Below, piece after piece: positions 16,701-25,814 of a stretch of 64,000 nt of DNA. The notes below the pieces were generated by a model. That model searched no databases. It saw nothing but the letters and a program-made list of their open reading frames with translations, and was not told the origin of the DNA. Position numbers and translations under genes: made by a program. Each line of letters begins with the position of its first letter. Position 1 is the first letter of the stretch. This DNA is from JANXLS01 sp035308565. GTDB lineage: Bacteria > Planctomycetota > SZUA-567 > H5-PLA8. The stretch lies in contig DATGGK010000235.1 of assembly GCA_035308565.1 (NCBI GenBank), forward strand, positions 1-64,000, written 5' to 3'.

Positions 16701-17672
16701 TTACTTCCACACAAACCCCACTCCCAACGCCTTCCCCGCGCCGCGCACAAACTCCCCCGCGCTCATCTCACGCTTGCCTTCCGGTTGAACGCGCGAAATA
16801 TCCAGCACGCCGGCGTTCCCGCAGCCCGCCATTAGGCGCAGATTGTTTCCCGCGCCCTCGACTTTTCCCGTGCCTGCAGGCAGCGTATCTCTGGGCGGAG
16901 CGAGTTCGGCGTCCGCGATGCGCAGCCGCTGCGAGAATTTTCCATCGGCGGATGCAGCGCTCGTCCACGCCCCTGGCCACGGCGTCATCGCGCGAATGTG
17001 CCGCTCGATCTGTTCGGCCGATTGCGTCCAATCAATCGTTCCGCTGCGCTTTTCTAATTTCGGCGCGTACGATGCGAGCGATTCGTCCTGCGCGTCCAGC
17101 GAAAACTCGCCGTGTTCGATTTGCGCCAGCGCGTCCAGAAAGCACTCCGCCGACAGCGCGGCGAGTTTGTCGTGCAGCGTGCCCGCCGTTTCGAGCGGCT
17201 CGATGGGAATCGCGCGCCGCAATAGCACCGGCCCGCTGTCGAGGCCCGCTTCCATTTTCATCACGCACACGCCGGTTTGCGAATCGCCGTTGAGCAGCGC
17301 GGCTTGAATCGGCGCCGCGCCGCGGTATTTCGGCAGCAGCGAGGCGTGGGCGTTGATTGGAAAATAGCGGCCGATTTCCAGCGCCTCTTTCTTCAAAATA
17401 TTGCCGTACGCGATGACGCACAGAATATCCGGATTCAAACCGCGCAACGCGCCGATGATCTCGGGCTTGTTGATCGAACGCGGCTGGAAAATGCGCTCGT
17501 TTGGAATCCCCAGCGCGCGCGCCGCTGCGACGACCGGCGGCGGCGCGGGCGTTTTGCTGCGCCCTTTGGGCTGGTCGGGCTGGGACACCACGCCGGCGAT
17601 GTCGTGTGCGCCGGCGAGTTTGCTCAGCGAAGGAACCGCGTAGTCGGGGGTGCCGCAAAAGACGATGCGCAT
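16701..17672 (-). CDS. fmt: Methionyl-tRNA formyltransferase
   Basis: Predicted 323 residues, normal length. The formyltransferase catalytic residues are N107 and H109 in PINAHASLLPKYRGAAPIQ and D145 in EAGLDSGPV, spaced as in E. coli Fmt. The N-terminus MRIVFCGTPDYAVPSL is the typical Rossmann start. It transfers the formyl group from 10-formyl-tetrahydrofolate to initiator Met-tRNA in the cytoplasm. The usual partner gene def (peptide deformylase) is not adjacent. Its stop codon faces the oleB stop 10 bases away. Confidence 0.97.
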   Translation of the reverse strand: MRIVFCGTPDYAVPSLSKLAGAHDIAGVVSQPDQPKGRSKTPAPPPVVAAARALGIPNERIFQPRSINKPEIIGALRGLNPDILCVIAYGNILKKEALEIGRYFPINAHASLLPKYRGAAPIQAALLNGDSQTGVCVMKMEAGLDSGPVLLRRAIPIEPLETAGTLHDKLAALSAECFLDALAQIEHGEFSLDAQDESLASYAPKLEKRSGTIDWTQSAEQIERHIRAMTPWPGAWTSAASADGKFSQRLRIADAELAPPRDTLPAGTGKVEGAGNNLRLMAGCGNAGVLDISRVQPEGKREMSAGEFVRGAGKALGVGFVWK

Positions 17673-17723
17673 GAGTCATGTGTTACCGCATCGCGAGCGC
17701 GGATGCAACTTGTCTTGTTCGTA

Positions 17724-17782
17724 GTCCCGCCTTTAGGCGGAAAAGCGTCTTCAGAGTGCAGGCGGCCCGCCTGCACCACAAC
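17724..17782. repeat. GC-rich REP pair (CCCGCCTTTAGGCGG and TGCAGGCGG/CCGCCTGCA)
   Basis: Two adjacent palindromes, the second (17757-17775) ending CTGCACCACAA, form the divergent region between fmt and the transglutaminase-like gene. The TGCAGGC...GCCTGCACCAC core recurs at 27435-27514, 29877-29893, 47221-47272, 50373-50423 and 58066-58090. Confidence 0.8.
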
Positions 17783-17840
17783 TTCCGCTCCGGTGTAATG
17801 AAAGCATACAACGTCCTCGCGCCAATTTGAAGGAGCCGTC

Positions 17841-19871
17841 ATGTCTTCACTCTCCCGCTTCGCTGCCATCGTTCTGTCGTTCGCCGTCACCGCCCTCGCC
17901 GAAGAGTCCATCGCCGCCGGCGTTAAAGTCGTCAGCGACAAAAATCCGGATGCGTCGAGCATCGAAGCCACGCTGGCGACGATCATCAAGCCGGGCATGA
18001 GCGACCAGCAGAAAGCGGAGGCAATTTTCGATTATCTGGTGCGGCGCACGTACCATTTCATCCCGCCGGAAGAGCCGCTGGCCGACGCGCTGCTGGGGCG
18101 CAAATATGCGGGCGAGAATTCGAAAGTCATGGACGCAACGAAATCGCTGAATGTGTACGGCCACGCAATCTGCGGGTCGAATTCGTGGACGGTCAACGAA
18201 TTTTTTAACGCGGCGGGCTTGCTCGGGCGCATCGACGGCGTCAGCGGGCATACGGTGCCGGAAGCGAAATTCGACGGCAAATGGCATTACCTTGACGTGG
18301 ACATGATGGGCTTCGTGCGGCGCAAAGACGGCTCGCTGCCCTCGGTTGATGAGATCAAAGCGGACAAGAATCTGCTCTTTATCACGCACGAACAGACGCC
18401 GCCAATTTATTTCAAATACGACGGGCCGAAATCCATGTGGGGTTGCTTGCAGAGCGGCGTGAGAAGTTCTTTTTATGGGCGCAAAGTCAGCGCGCATTCG
18501 ATGAATTTGACGCTGCGCGAAGGCGAGTCGATGACGCGCTATTTCAAGCGGCAGTGGGGGCCGAAGTATCGCTACCTCTATCCGACCTGGAAAGACAGCG
18601 AGTACCAGTTGCGTTTCGCCAACGAAAAGGAAGGTCCCGTGCGCCGCGAGACGTACTATCTTTTTCAAGAAGCCGGCGCGGCGCGCTTTGGAAATTGGGA
18701 ATTAATTTACGCGCCGCCGCTTCAGAAAAAATCGTCGCTCGCCGGAATTTATCAAATGAGCAACGTCGCGCACGCGGACGCCGCGCCGTTTTTGCGCGCG
18801 GTGAAAACCGGCGCGCCGTCCGAAGTGGTCTACAGTTATTTCAGCCCCTACGGTTGCGCGGGCTGCCCCAACAACCGCGCCGATCCGAACGACGACAGCG
18901 ATGGCGCGGTTTTCGAAGGCGAATTCGCGACGGCGAACGGCACGGTGTCGTATTCGCTTGATCTGGGCCGTTCGTGGAACGAAGCTCACAAAGGCGGCGG
19001 CGCGTTCAAACTCGACCTCACACCGAAACTGTTCTGCCAATACGGGTGGCTGATCAAGCTCGCATTCGACGGCGATGGCGCGGGCGTGAAGACGTACAAA
19101 AGTTACATCTCCGGCCAGCTTTCGCCGGCCACGCTGCCGCTGGTTGATGGCGACACGAAGATGACGTTCACGCGCGAAAACACCGATTGCATTTTGTTTG
19201 CGCCCGACATTACCACCGGCGAAGCGGAATTAAAGCGCGTCGCACAGTTGGAAAACTACGATTATTTCGACGAGTCGATCAGCGGCCACGTGGCGTTTGC
19301 CAAGAACACCGGCGCGGCGATTTTTCGCGTCGATGCGCCGGGCGAAATCGTGCGCGTGCAGACCGGCGCGAAATTCGGCTGCCGCAAAACCACCACGCTC
19401 AACGGAATTTCATTTTCGCTCGACGAAGGCAAAACCTGGATCGTGGGCTGCCAGCAGCCTGTGATTGGCAACGAAGACCATCCCGAAGATTTCTGGGGCC
19501 AGTGCGTCGATGCAATTCTGGACGTGAATCAGAAAAAAGCGTACAGCATCGGCTGCACGCCGCTGAAGAATGCGATCCGCTCGACCGATTTCGAGGCCGC
19601 GAACGGAGCGGGAGCTCCGTTCTACAAAGGGCCGTCAAAATCCGTGCTCGTAAAATTTCACACCAGCGGCGGCGACGGAAAGCTCGTGCAACTTTACGGT
19701 ATTTATGTGTTGTACAAGAAGGCCGGCGCTTTGCCGCTGACAATCACGCATAAATGGAGCGGCGGGGAACACGTCGAAAAAGTCAAAGCCTACGAACTGA
19801 CACATGCGTACGAAGTGAAAGGCGGAGCGTTGGGGACGAATGAGTGGATTAAGATGGAGGGGGGAAAGTAA
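17841..19871 (+). CDS. Secreted transglutaminase-like domain protein
   Basis: Predicted 676 residues; GAAGGAG lies 6 bases before the ATG. A signal peptide (FAAIVLSFAVTALAEE) is followed by a transglutaminase-like core with the triad C111 (GHAICGS), H137 (GHTVPEAKF) and D152 (HYLDVDM). The remaining ~500 residues are beta-rich with no recognised domain; a Cys pair (GCAGCPNN) and several GRSWN/DEGKTW blocks resembling sialidase-type Asp-box turns are visible. A peptidase, amidase or carbohydrate-binding role outside the cytoplasm is possible; substrate unknown. Confidence 0.7.
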   Translation: MSSLSRFAAIVLSFAVTALAEESIAAGVKVVSDKNPDASSIEATLATIIKPGMSDQQKAEAIFDYLVRRTYHFIPPEEPLADALLGRKYAGENSKVMDATKSLNVYGHAICGSNSWTVNEFFNAAGLLGRIDGVSGHTVPEAKFDGKWHYLDVDMMGFVRRKDGSLPSVDEIKADKNLLFITHEQTPPIYFKYDGPKSMWGCLQSGVRSSFYGRKVSAHSMNLTLREGESMTRYFKRQWGPKYRYLYPTWKDSEYQLRFANEKEGPVRRETYYLFQEAGAARFGNWELIYAPPLQKKSSLAGIYQMSNVAHADAAPFLRAVKTGAPSEVVYSYFSPYGCAGCPNNRADPNDDSDGAVFEGEFATANGTVSYSLDLGRSWNEAHKGGGAFKLDLTPKLFCQYGWLIKLAFDGDGAGVKTYKSYISGQLSPATLPLVDGDTKMTFTRENTDCILFAPDITTGEAELKRVAQLENYDYFDESISGHVAFAKNTGAAIFRVDAPGEIVRVQTGAKFGCRKTTTLNGISFSLDEGKTWIVGCQQPVIGNEDHPEDFWGQCVDAILDVNQKKAYSIGCTPLKNAIRSTDFEAANGAGAPFYKGPSKSVLVKFHTSGGDGKLVQLYGIYVLYKKAGALPLTITHKWSGGEHVEKVKAYELTHAYEVKGGALGTNEWIKMEGGK

Positions 19872-19890
19872 TCGCGCAAGCGCCGTTTCT

Positions 19891-19918
19891 GACTCCTGAC
19901 TCCTGACCCCTGACCCCT
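19891..19918. repeat. Heptamer array (GACTCCT x4)
   Basis: Four perfect-period units, GACTCCT, GACTCCT, GACCCCT, GACCCCT. The word GACTCCT is the same kind described for cyanobacterial STRR sequences. Confidence 0.9.
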
Positions 19919-20023
19919 TATATTTTATCTGCGCTTGATGACTTTTTCCCAATGGGACTATCGAGTAGCATAATGATTCCCTGGCAGACAGATGTCTGCC
20001 CCACCGCGGAAGGAGATGCACGC

Positions 20024-20353
20024 ATGTTCGGCTTGAAGGGCATGGGCGACATGATGAAGTTGTTCGGCCAGCGCGACAAGATCATGGAGAACATCGAGCA
20101 GGCCAAGCTGCGCGCGCGCGGCCGCACGGTGATTGGCGAGGCCGGCGCGGGGATGGTCAAGGTTACCGCCAATGGGCTGGGCGATATCGTCGCGGTGAAT
20201 TTCGATCCGGAGGCGCTCAAAGACCCCGAGTCGCTGAGCACGTACATCGTCGCGGCGTCGAACATCGCGTTGTTGAAGAGCAAGGAAATCATGAGCGACG
20301 AATTCCGCACGGCGTTCGGCGGGATCGAATTGCCGCCGGGGATGATTCAATAA
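20024..20353 (+). CDS. ybaB: YbaB/EbfC family nucleoid-associated protein
   Basis: Predicted 109 residues; AAGGAGA lies 7 bases before the ATG at 20024, which starts MFGLKGMGDMMKLF. The core ARGRTVIGEAGAGMVKVTANGLGDIVAVNFDPEAL is characteristic. YbaB dimers bind DNA without strong sequence preference. The gene is followed by recR on the same strand, the common ybaB-recR pairing; the usual upstream dnaX is absent. A 7-bp-period array lies between the two genes. Confidence 0.93.
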   Translation: MFGLKGMGDMMKLFGQRDKIMENIEQAKLRARGRTVIGEAGAGMVKVTANGLGDIVAVNFDPEALKDPESLSTYIVAASNIALLKSKEIMSDEFRTAFGGIELPPGMIQ

Positions 20354-20364
20354 AACGACCGTTT

Positions 20365-20455
20365 CACGTTACACGTTACACGTTAAAAGTTGCTGATCAT
20401 GCCGTGCCCGGCGGTGAATTTAACGTGTAACATTTAACGTGTAACGCGTAACGGA
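20365..20455. repeat. Inverted heptamer array (CACGTTA/TAACGTG)
   Basis: Left arm: CACGTTA three times (20365-20385). Right arm: TAACGTG, TAACATT, TAACGTG, TAACGCG, TAACGGA (20421-20455). The arms are complementary and can form a hairpin between ybaB and recR. The last unit (TAACGGA) lies about where the recR ribosome site would be. Confidence 0.9.
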
Positions 20456-20467
20456 GACGCGCCCGAA

Positions 20468-21097
20468 GTGTCCAAGCAATTTTCCATAGCGCCTATCCCG
20501 CCAGCGGACAGTTTCGAGCGGCTTATCTTGGAATTCGAAAAGCTTCCCGGCGTCGGACGGCGTTCGGCGGAGCGGATGGCGTATTTTATTCTGGGGCAGA
20601 AGCCCAACGACGCGATGGCGCTGGCGCTGGCGATTCGCGACGTGAAGAAGAACCTGCATCCGTGCGAAATCTGCGGGGATCTGACGGAGAAGCCGCGCTG
20701 CGCGATCTGCGAGAATCCGCGGCGCGACGCGGGATTGGTGTGCGTGGTGGAATGGCCGCGCGAAGTTCGCGCGGTCGAGAAATCCGGCGAATTCAACGGG
20801 CTGTATCATGTGCTGATGGGGCGGCTTTCGCCGCTTTCAGGCGTGGAACCACGCGATCTGCGCGTCGCCGAATTGCTCAACCGCGTCAAAGCCGGCGCTC
20901 TGCGCGAACTGGTGCTGGCGACGAGTCCGACGGTGGAAGGCGACGCGACGGCGTCCTTCATTGCGGCTCAAGTCAAGGCGCTGAATCTGCCGGTGAGCGT
21001 CACGCGGTTGGCGCGCGGCGTGCCGGCGGGGAGCGATTTGACATTCGCGCAGAGCGGAACGATTGGGGAGGCGCTGAAGGGGCGGGTGAAATACTGA
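20468..21097 (+). CDS. recR: Recombination protein RecR
   Basis: Predicted 209 residues with a GTG start. The N-terminal helix-hairpin-helix (KLPGVGRRSAERMAYFIL), the C4 zinc finger (CEIC...CAIC) and the Toprim domain (VCVVEWPREVRAVEKSGEF; LVLATSPTVEGDATA) are all in place. RecR loads RecA with RecF and RecO at gaps. Length is normal. The GGAG before the start (about 20452-20455) lies within the last unit of the heptamer array. Confidence 0.96.
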   Translation: MSKQFSIAPIPPADSFERLILEFEKLPGVGRRSAERMAYFILGQKPNDAMALALAIRDVKKNLHPCEICGDLTEKPRCAICENPRRDAGLVCVVEWPREVRAVEKSGEFNGLYHVLMGRLSPLSGVEPRDLRVAELLNRVKAGALRELVLATSPTVEGDATASFIAAQVKALNLPVSVTRLARGVPAGSDLTFAQSGTIGEALKGRVKY

Positions 21098-21180
21098 TTC
21101 TCACGCAGAGGTGCTGTTGAACAACCAATCGCGCGAATCTTCGCGAATGGTTTTTGGGGTTGAGTACGAAAACGCGCTGG

Positions 21181-22590
21181 CTATTTAGCGCTGAGCAGCG
21201 TCGCGCATTTTTTCTCGCTCGCCGCACTCCAGATCGTCACGTTGCCTTTGAGATCGCCGACCAGGACTTCGCCGCCGTCGAAGGTAACGGCCAGGCGCGT
21301 TGTTGGAATCGGCAGTGCGTCGGATTCGGCGGCCTTTTTCCCGTCGGGCGTCCACGCGCGCACGATGCCGTCGCGGCCCGTGGTGAACAAACGTCCGTCG
21401 TTGGCGAATTGGACGGAGAGCACGCCACCGGGCAGCTTGCCGAAGCCTTTCGATTTGGGCACGTGCGGCGAGGATTGACTGTTGGGCCAGCCTTCGCGGG
21501 CGTCCCAGAAAATCAACTGGCCGTCTTCGCCGCCCGTGGCGAGCACTTCGCTGTCAGCGCGCCAGCTCATCGTGTTGACGCCGTCTTTGTGCTCCGACAA
21601 GCTTAGCAGAATTCCACCGCTGGCGGCTTCCCACAGGTGGATGCCGCCGTTGCGATCCGCCGTCGCGAGCTTCGTTCCGTCAGGACTGAATTCAAGCGCC
21701 GTCACCCAATCAGTGTGCTTGGTGATTTTGTACGCGAGCTTGCCGTCTTTGGTGTTGAAGACTTTCACGATCTTCGTCGGCCCGCCGATGGCGACGAGCT
21801 TTTGATCGGGGCTGATGTCGGCGGCGAGCACTTCGTCCGTCTCGTCGCCGAAATCGCCGAGGCGCGCGCCGCTCTTCACGTCGTAGAGCACCGCTTTGCC
21901 GAGTTTCACGCCGCGTCCGCCCGCTGCGAGCAGCACCGTTCCGTTGCGGCTGAAGCGCAGCACGCGCGGGACGCCTTCGGCAAACGGCAGCACGCCGAGG
22001 ACCGCTTTTGTTTTTGTGTCGATGAGCGTGATGCGTTCCTGGCCCGCCACCGCGCAGAGCGGCGCGCCCGGGCTGGCGGCGATGGCGGTGATTGAGTTAG
22101 TGTGCTTCAATTCCGGTAGAGTCAGCGCCGGCAATTTCTCCGGCATCGGCGCGTTCGCCGCGCTTGTCCCGCCCGCGGATTTGAATTCGACATTGCGCTG
22201 CTTCGCGGCTTTCGACACGCCGCCGGGCGCTTCGATCAAGCCTTGCTCGATCCATTTTTTGATGATTTCGATTTCATTGTCCGGAATCTTCGGCGACTTC
22301 GGCGGCATCGGCGTTGCGTCGTTGCCTTCGTGCGCCACGGCCAGGTACATGATGCTGCCCGTCGGCCGCCCGGCCTTGACGATGTCGCCGGAACTGCCGC
22401 CCTTCATCAGGTCAGCGTACGTCGCCATGCTCAAGCCGTCTTTTTTCTCGTCCTCGCCATGGCATTTGAAGCAGCGGGCGCGGAGGATGGGTTTGACGTC
22501 GCCTTCGTAGGAGAGCGATTTGGGGGCGTCGGCGGCGAAGAGCGAGCCTGCGACGCAAACAACCGCGAGCGCCAAAGAAAATTTCGTCAT
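21181..22590 (-). CDS. Cytochrome c (PSCyt1-type) and WD40 repeat protein, secreted
   Basis: Predicted 469 residues from the Met at 22588-22590, with signal peptide (LALAVVCVAGSLFA). The haem motif is CFKCH in VKPILRARCFKCHGEDEKKDG, the planctomycete cytochrome C domain, which continues to NEIEIIKKWIEQG. Seven or so WD40-type blades follow (for example LEFSPDGTKLATADRNGGIHLW, VLATGGEDGQLIFWD). Probably periplasmic; the electron partner is unknown. It is the last gene of the minus-strand block that begins with DUF1501 at 29.9 kb. Confidence 0.9.
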   Translation of the reverse strand: MTKFSLALAVVCVAGSLFAADAPKSLSYEGDVKPILRARCFKCHGEDEKKDGLSMATYADLMKGGSSGDIVKAGRPTGSIMYLAVAHEGNDATPMPPKSPKIPDNEIEIIKKWIEQGLIEAPGGVSKAAKQRNVEFKSAGGTSAANAPMPEKLPALTLPELKHTNSITAIAASPGAPLCAVAGQERITLIDTKTKAVLGVLPFAEGVPRVLRFSRNGTVLLAAGGRGVKLGKAVLYDVKSGARLGDFGDETDEVLAADISPDQKLVAIGGPTKIVKVFNTKDGKLAYKITKHTDWVTALEFSPDGTKLATADRNGGIHLWEAASGGILLSLSEHKDGVNTMSWRADSEVLATGGEDGQLIFWDAREGWPNSQSSPHVPKSKGFGKLPGGVLSVQFANDGRLFTTGRDGIVRAWTPDGKKAAESDALPIPTTRLAVTFDGGEVLVGDLKGNVTIWSAASEKKCATLLSAK

Positions 22591-22619
22591 TCGAATTTCC
22601 GCCATCTTAATCCGCCACT

Positions 22620-23072
22620 TCATGGTTTATTGCTTGGAACGTCACCCGGTTTGTCGAATGTCGCCGCATCATACCAATTGATGTGAGAAAAACGCGAATC
22701 GTTTGTCATGGCCGCGTGTAAGCATTCGCACAATTTGCGCAGCGCGAATTCCCGTTTTTTCTCGAACGCAACTCTCCCAAACAACCTTCTGAAAATTGGA
22801 ATACGGCAATCGTTCGTCACAAGCCATTGACGCGGCGGGTTCGAATTCATGTCACCGACCTCACCGACGATGGTGTAGATATCCAATTCGTCAACCCGCG
22901 TGTGCAAATCCCAAGCCCACCCGTTGTCTGACGGCGGAGACAGTACCAATCCAACCTTGCTGTACTTTGCGTAAACAAAATCGGCCAGCTCCTTTCCATT
23001 CGGATCGCCGCCACTCTCCAGGGCGGGAAAATCCGCCACAAATCCAACAAACGCGTGCACCCGTTCGCTCAT
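22620..23072 (-). CDS. Hypothetical protein, 150 residues
   Basis: No family recognised. The sequence begins MSERVHAFVGFVADFPALES and contains NGKELADFVYAKYSKVG, PPSDNGWAWDLHTRVDELDIY and a long basic helix (GRVAFEKKREFALRKLCECL). No signal peptide or membrane helix is visible, so it is probably cytoplasmic. It sits inside the cytochrome/DUF1549 block, 29 bases upstream of the cytochrome-WD40 start, and may be a later arrival there. Confidence 0.6.
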   Translation of the reverse strand: MSERVHAFVGFVADFPALESGGDPNGKELADFVYAKYSKVGLVLSPPSDNGWAWDLHTRVDELDIYTIVGEVGDMNSNPPRQWLVTNDCRIPIFRRLFGRVAFEKKREFALRKLCECLHAAMTNDSRFSHINWYDAATFDKPGDVPSNKP

Positions 23073-23079
23073 GAACTTC

Positions 23080-23110
23080 TTCTCTGCGCCTTCGCGCCTC
23101 TGCGTGAGAA
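23080..23110. repeat. CTCTGCG-type repeat at the 5' side of the hypothetical gene
   Basis: CTCTGCGCCTTCGCGCCTCT followed by GCGTGAGAAA shows a loose 7-base period and shares CCTCTGCGTGAGAAA with 5718-5743. Confidence 0.55.
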
Positions 23111-23114
23111 ACCA

Positions 23115-25316
23115 TTAGTGGTTAAACATAAATTCCGTCGAATTCAGCAGCGCCCAATACACATCCTCAAACGCCTTCCGCTCGCCGGCCTGGCTGCCGA
23201 TCAAATCGAGCAGTTTCTTCTGCTCGTCTGAACCGGGTTTGCGCGAAAGCGCGCGGACGTACAACTCGTCCACGACCTCGCTTGAATTCTTGTTTGCCTT
23301 CAACAGATTTTCGATGACTTTGCTCTCTTCGATCTTCGTTTGGATCGTGCGCCCATTAATAAGATGGAGCGACTGCGCGAAGGTTGGTTCGGTGCGCGTT
23401 TCGCAGGCGCAGACGGTTTCACGCGATGAAAGGCCGAAGGTCTTTAAGAAATAATCGCCGAGGCGCCGGCCGCCTTCGAAGAGTTCCACGGCTCGCGCGC
23501 CACGCGGCGCGCCGTTGAAGCGCGTGGTTGTCTCCGTGGCCTGCGACAATGAATCGAGCAGCACGTCCGCGCGCAGGCGGCGCAGTTGCGCGTGCGAGAA
23601 TTGGCGGTCGTCGCTTTTATTTGACGCGTTGGTCGTGGGACTCAACTGGTATGTGCGCGACAAGCAGATGTCGCGGACGAGATGTTTCAAATCGAATTTG
23701 GTGTCGGCGAGTTTTTGCCCAATGCCGTCGAGCAGTTCGCGGTTGCTGGGCGGGTTGCTGATGCGGAAATCGTCCACGGGTTCGACGATGCCGCGGCCGA
23801 AGAAATGCTCCCAGACGCGGTTGGCCATGTTGTTGCGGAAAAGCTGGTTGTCGGGCGAGGTGAGCCAGTCGGCGAACGCGATGCGCGGGTCTTTGCCTTT
23901 CACGTCGGGGGCGGGACCGCCGAGCAACTTGGGCGGCATGGGGCGGCCGTCGAGCAGGTGTTTCATCGGCGCGGCGTTGTTGTCGTTGATCACGTAAAAT
24001 TCGCGCGGTTCGCCGGCGGGTTTGCGGCGCACGCCGGTGAAGAAACTCACGAAGCCGTAGTAATCGTCCTGCGTCCAGCGGTCGAAGGGGTGGTTGTGGC
24101 ATTCGGCGCATTGAATGCGGATGCCGGTGAACAACTGCGAAATGTCCTGCGCGACGGCTTTCGGCTCGTAATTCTGCGGCGGAATCATGGTGTAGAAATT
24201 CGACGGCGGGCTGGTGAAATTGCTGCCGCTGCCGGTGACCTGCGCGCGCACGAATTCGTTCAGCGGCGTGTTTTTCTTGAATTGCTCGCGAATCCAATCG
24301 TGATACAGCACCGCGGCTTTGCGGTCGGCGCCGTTGTTGCCGTTGTTGTCGGTGATGACCTTGACCCACTCGCTCCATTTTGCGGCCCACAAATCCGCAA
24401 ACTCGTCGCGCTTGAGCAGCGCATCGACGAGCTTCTCGCGCTTGTCGGCAGACGTGTCGGCCATGAACGCGCGATATTCGTCGGGCTTCGGCGGCAGGCC
24501 GATCAGATCGAGATAGATGCGCCGCACGAACTGCTCGTCGTTGCAGATTTCGCTAGGGAGAATGTGCAGATTCTGGAGCTTCGCGTGAACCAGTTCGTCG
24601 ATGTAATTGCGCGCTTTGACATCGTCAGGCCATTTGAACGCGTCGGTCGGCAGCACGATCGCTTCGGAACCGATGGTGAATTTATTGAAGCGCGCGAAGA
24701 CAAATGCCGCGCCATTTTTGCCGGACGTGATCAGGCCGTCGGCGTCGATGTCCACGACCGTCTTGTTGTTAGTCACGAACAGCGCCAGCTTCGTCACGTC
24801 GCGCGTCGATCCGTCTGAAAACGTGGCGAGCACCCGTGCCTGCTGCTTTTTGCCCGCGCCTTCGACGACCCATTTTTCGGGCACAAGTTTGATGCCCGTC
24901 GGCGTGGGCACATCCGCGCCGTCATCAGGCGCGCCGGCTTGGATCCATTTGAGAATTGCGGCGTAGCGTGCGCTGTCGGTTTTGAAAAGCTCGCCGCCGG
25001 TGTGTGGAACTTTGCCGGTGGCCTTCAATAGGATGAGGCTCTCTTCGGGCACGGCGAGATTGATGCGGCGCCCCGCAATCTGCTGCGTAATGCGAAAATA
25101 ATCGCCCGCAGGATCGTAGCCGAAGAGCGAGAGGCGGAAGCCGTCCTTGCCGCGCGCGGAGCCGTGGCATCCGCCGCTGTTGCAGCCGGAGCGGAAGAAG
25201 ACGGGCATGACATCAAGGCGGAAACTGGGGGCTTTATCTTGCGGGACATCAGAGGCGAATGCGCAAACGGCCGCAACAGCAGACAGTAAAACAATCAGGG
25301 AAGCTACGCTACGCAT
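23115..25316 (-). CDS. DUF1549/DUF1553 protein with cytochrome-like and Ig-like N-terminal domains
   Basis: Predicted 733 residues from the Met at 25314-25316, giving a signal peptide (VASLIVLLSAVAAVCAFA). CNSGGCHGSARGKDGFRLSL is the planctomycete cytochrome-type domain with a CX4CH haem-like motif. A bacterial Ig-like domain follows (ATFSDGSTRDVTKLALF). DUF1549 starts near YIDELVHAKLQNLHILPSE and includes FVRRIYLDLIGLPP; it has AECHNHPFDRW, a second possible haem or metal site. DUF1553 occupies the C-terminal third (NRVWEHFFGRGIVEPVDDFR; SRTYQLS). Thought to be an exported redox protein working with DUF1501 partners. Confidence 0.93.
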   Translation of the reverse strand: MRSVASLIVLLSAVAAVCAFASDVPQDKAPSFRLDVMPVFFRSGCNSGGCHGSARGKDGFRLSLFGYDPAGDYFRITQQIAGRRINLAVPEESLILLKATGKVPHTGGELFKTDSARYAAILKWIQAGAPDDGADVPTPTGIKLVPEKWVVEGAGKKQQARVLATFSDGSTRDVTKLALFVTNNKTVVDIDADGLITSGKNGAAFVFARFNKFTIGSEAIVLPTDAFKWPDDVKARNYIDELVHAKLQNLHILPSEICNDEQFVRRIYLDLIGLPPKPDEYRAFMADTSADKREKLVDALLKRDEFADLWAAKWSEWVKVITDNNGNNGADRKAAVLYHDWIREQFKKNTPLNEFVRAQVTGSGSNFTSPPSNFYTMIPPQNYEPKAVAQDISQLFTGIRIQCAECHNHPFDRWTQDDYYGFVSFFTGVRRKPAGEPREFYVINDNNAAPMKHLLDGRPMPPKLLGGPAPDVKGKDPRIAFADWLTSPDNQLFRNNMANRVWEHFFGRGIVEPVDDFRISNPPSNRELLDGIGQKLADTKFDLKHLVRDICLSRTYQLSPTTNASNKSDDRQFSHAQLRRLRADVLLDSLSQATETTTRFNGAPRGARAVELFEGGRRLGDYFLKTFGLSSRETVCACETRTEPTFAQSLHLINGRTIQTKIEESKVIENLLKANKNSSEVVDELYVRALSRKPGSDEQKKLLDLIGSQAGERKAFEDVYWALLNSTEFMFNH

Positions 25317-25359
25317 GTCATTCACGCCCAATGAAACCGTCTTGCAAAACTGCACGCAG

Positions 25360-25776
25360 TTAAAGCCGATGCCGCACTTGCCATTCGCAACCGACGCACA
25401 ACATCCCTATCAAACACACTGCACAGAGCGCATTCCATAATATCGCTCGACTCGAAAGATATCCGTTTCGTACTTTGTAAATATTTCCATTGCCCGCTAT
25501 AGCCCGAAGTAGTGCATCGTGATTCGCGTACGATTCTTCCATCCAATGCTCGATGTTTAAATTTATGTACGGCAGATCTTGACACCACGAAATCATCTCG
25601 TCATTGTATTGATAATAAGCCGGCACTGGCCACCCGTACACAGGCACCGAATCGTTTACTGATCCTTTAACGATTTGATTTCGGACCCGCGCATTTAGCC
25701 ACATCAGTCCCCCCGCCGCGATTGAGGCAATCAGGGCTGTACTCAAGTGAAACTGAAACCATCGGTGCTTTTTCAA
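25360..25776 (-). CDS. Small membrane protein of the QFHLST family (copy 2)
   Basis: Predicted 138 residues with a TTG start; GAGG lies about 8 bases upstream. The N-terminus WFQFHLSTALIASIAAGGLMWL forms the first helix. The loop has VYGWPVPAYYQ and DLPYINLNIEHWMEESY. A second helix (ILWNALCAVCLIGMLCV) ends in GCEWQVRHR, closely matching GCEFLIRRR at the same place in the 33.5 kb copy. Function unknown. It lies between the PPC protein and the DUF1549 gene on the same strand and could be in their transcript. Confidence 0.65.
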   Translation of the reverse strand: MKKHRWFQFHLSTALIASIAAGGLMWLNARVRNQIVKGSVNDSVPVYGWPVPAYYQYNDEMISWCQDLPYINLNIEHWMEESYANHDALLRAIAGNGNIYKVRNGYLSSRAILWNALCAVCLIGMLCVGCEWQVRHRL

Positions 25777-25814
25777 TTAGCGCCTCGATTGCTTCTTGCG
25801 GATGAAACCCGCCC

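Noticed and set aside
14467..20455. Regular arrays considered as CRISPR or direct-repeat origins
   Set aside because: Units are 7 bases, contiguous and without spacers; no cas genes are present and no DnaA-box cluster was seen.
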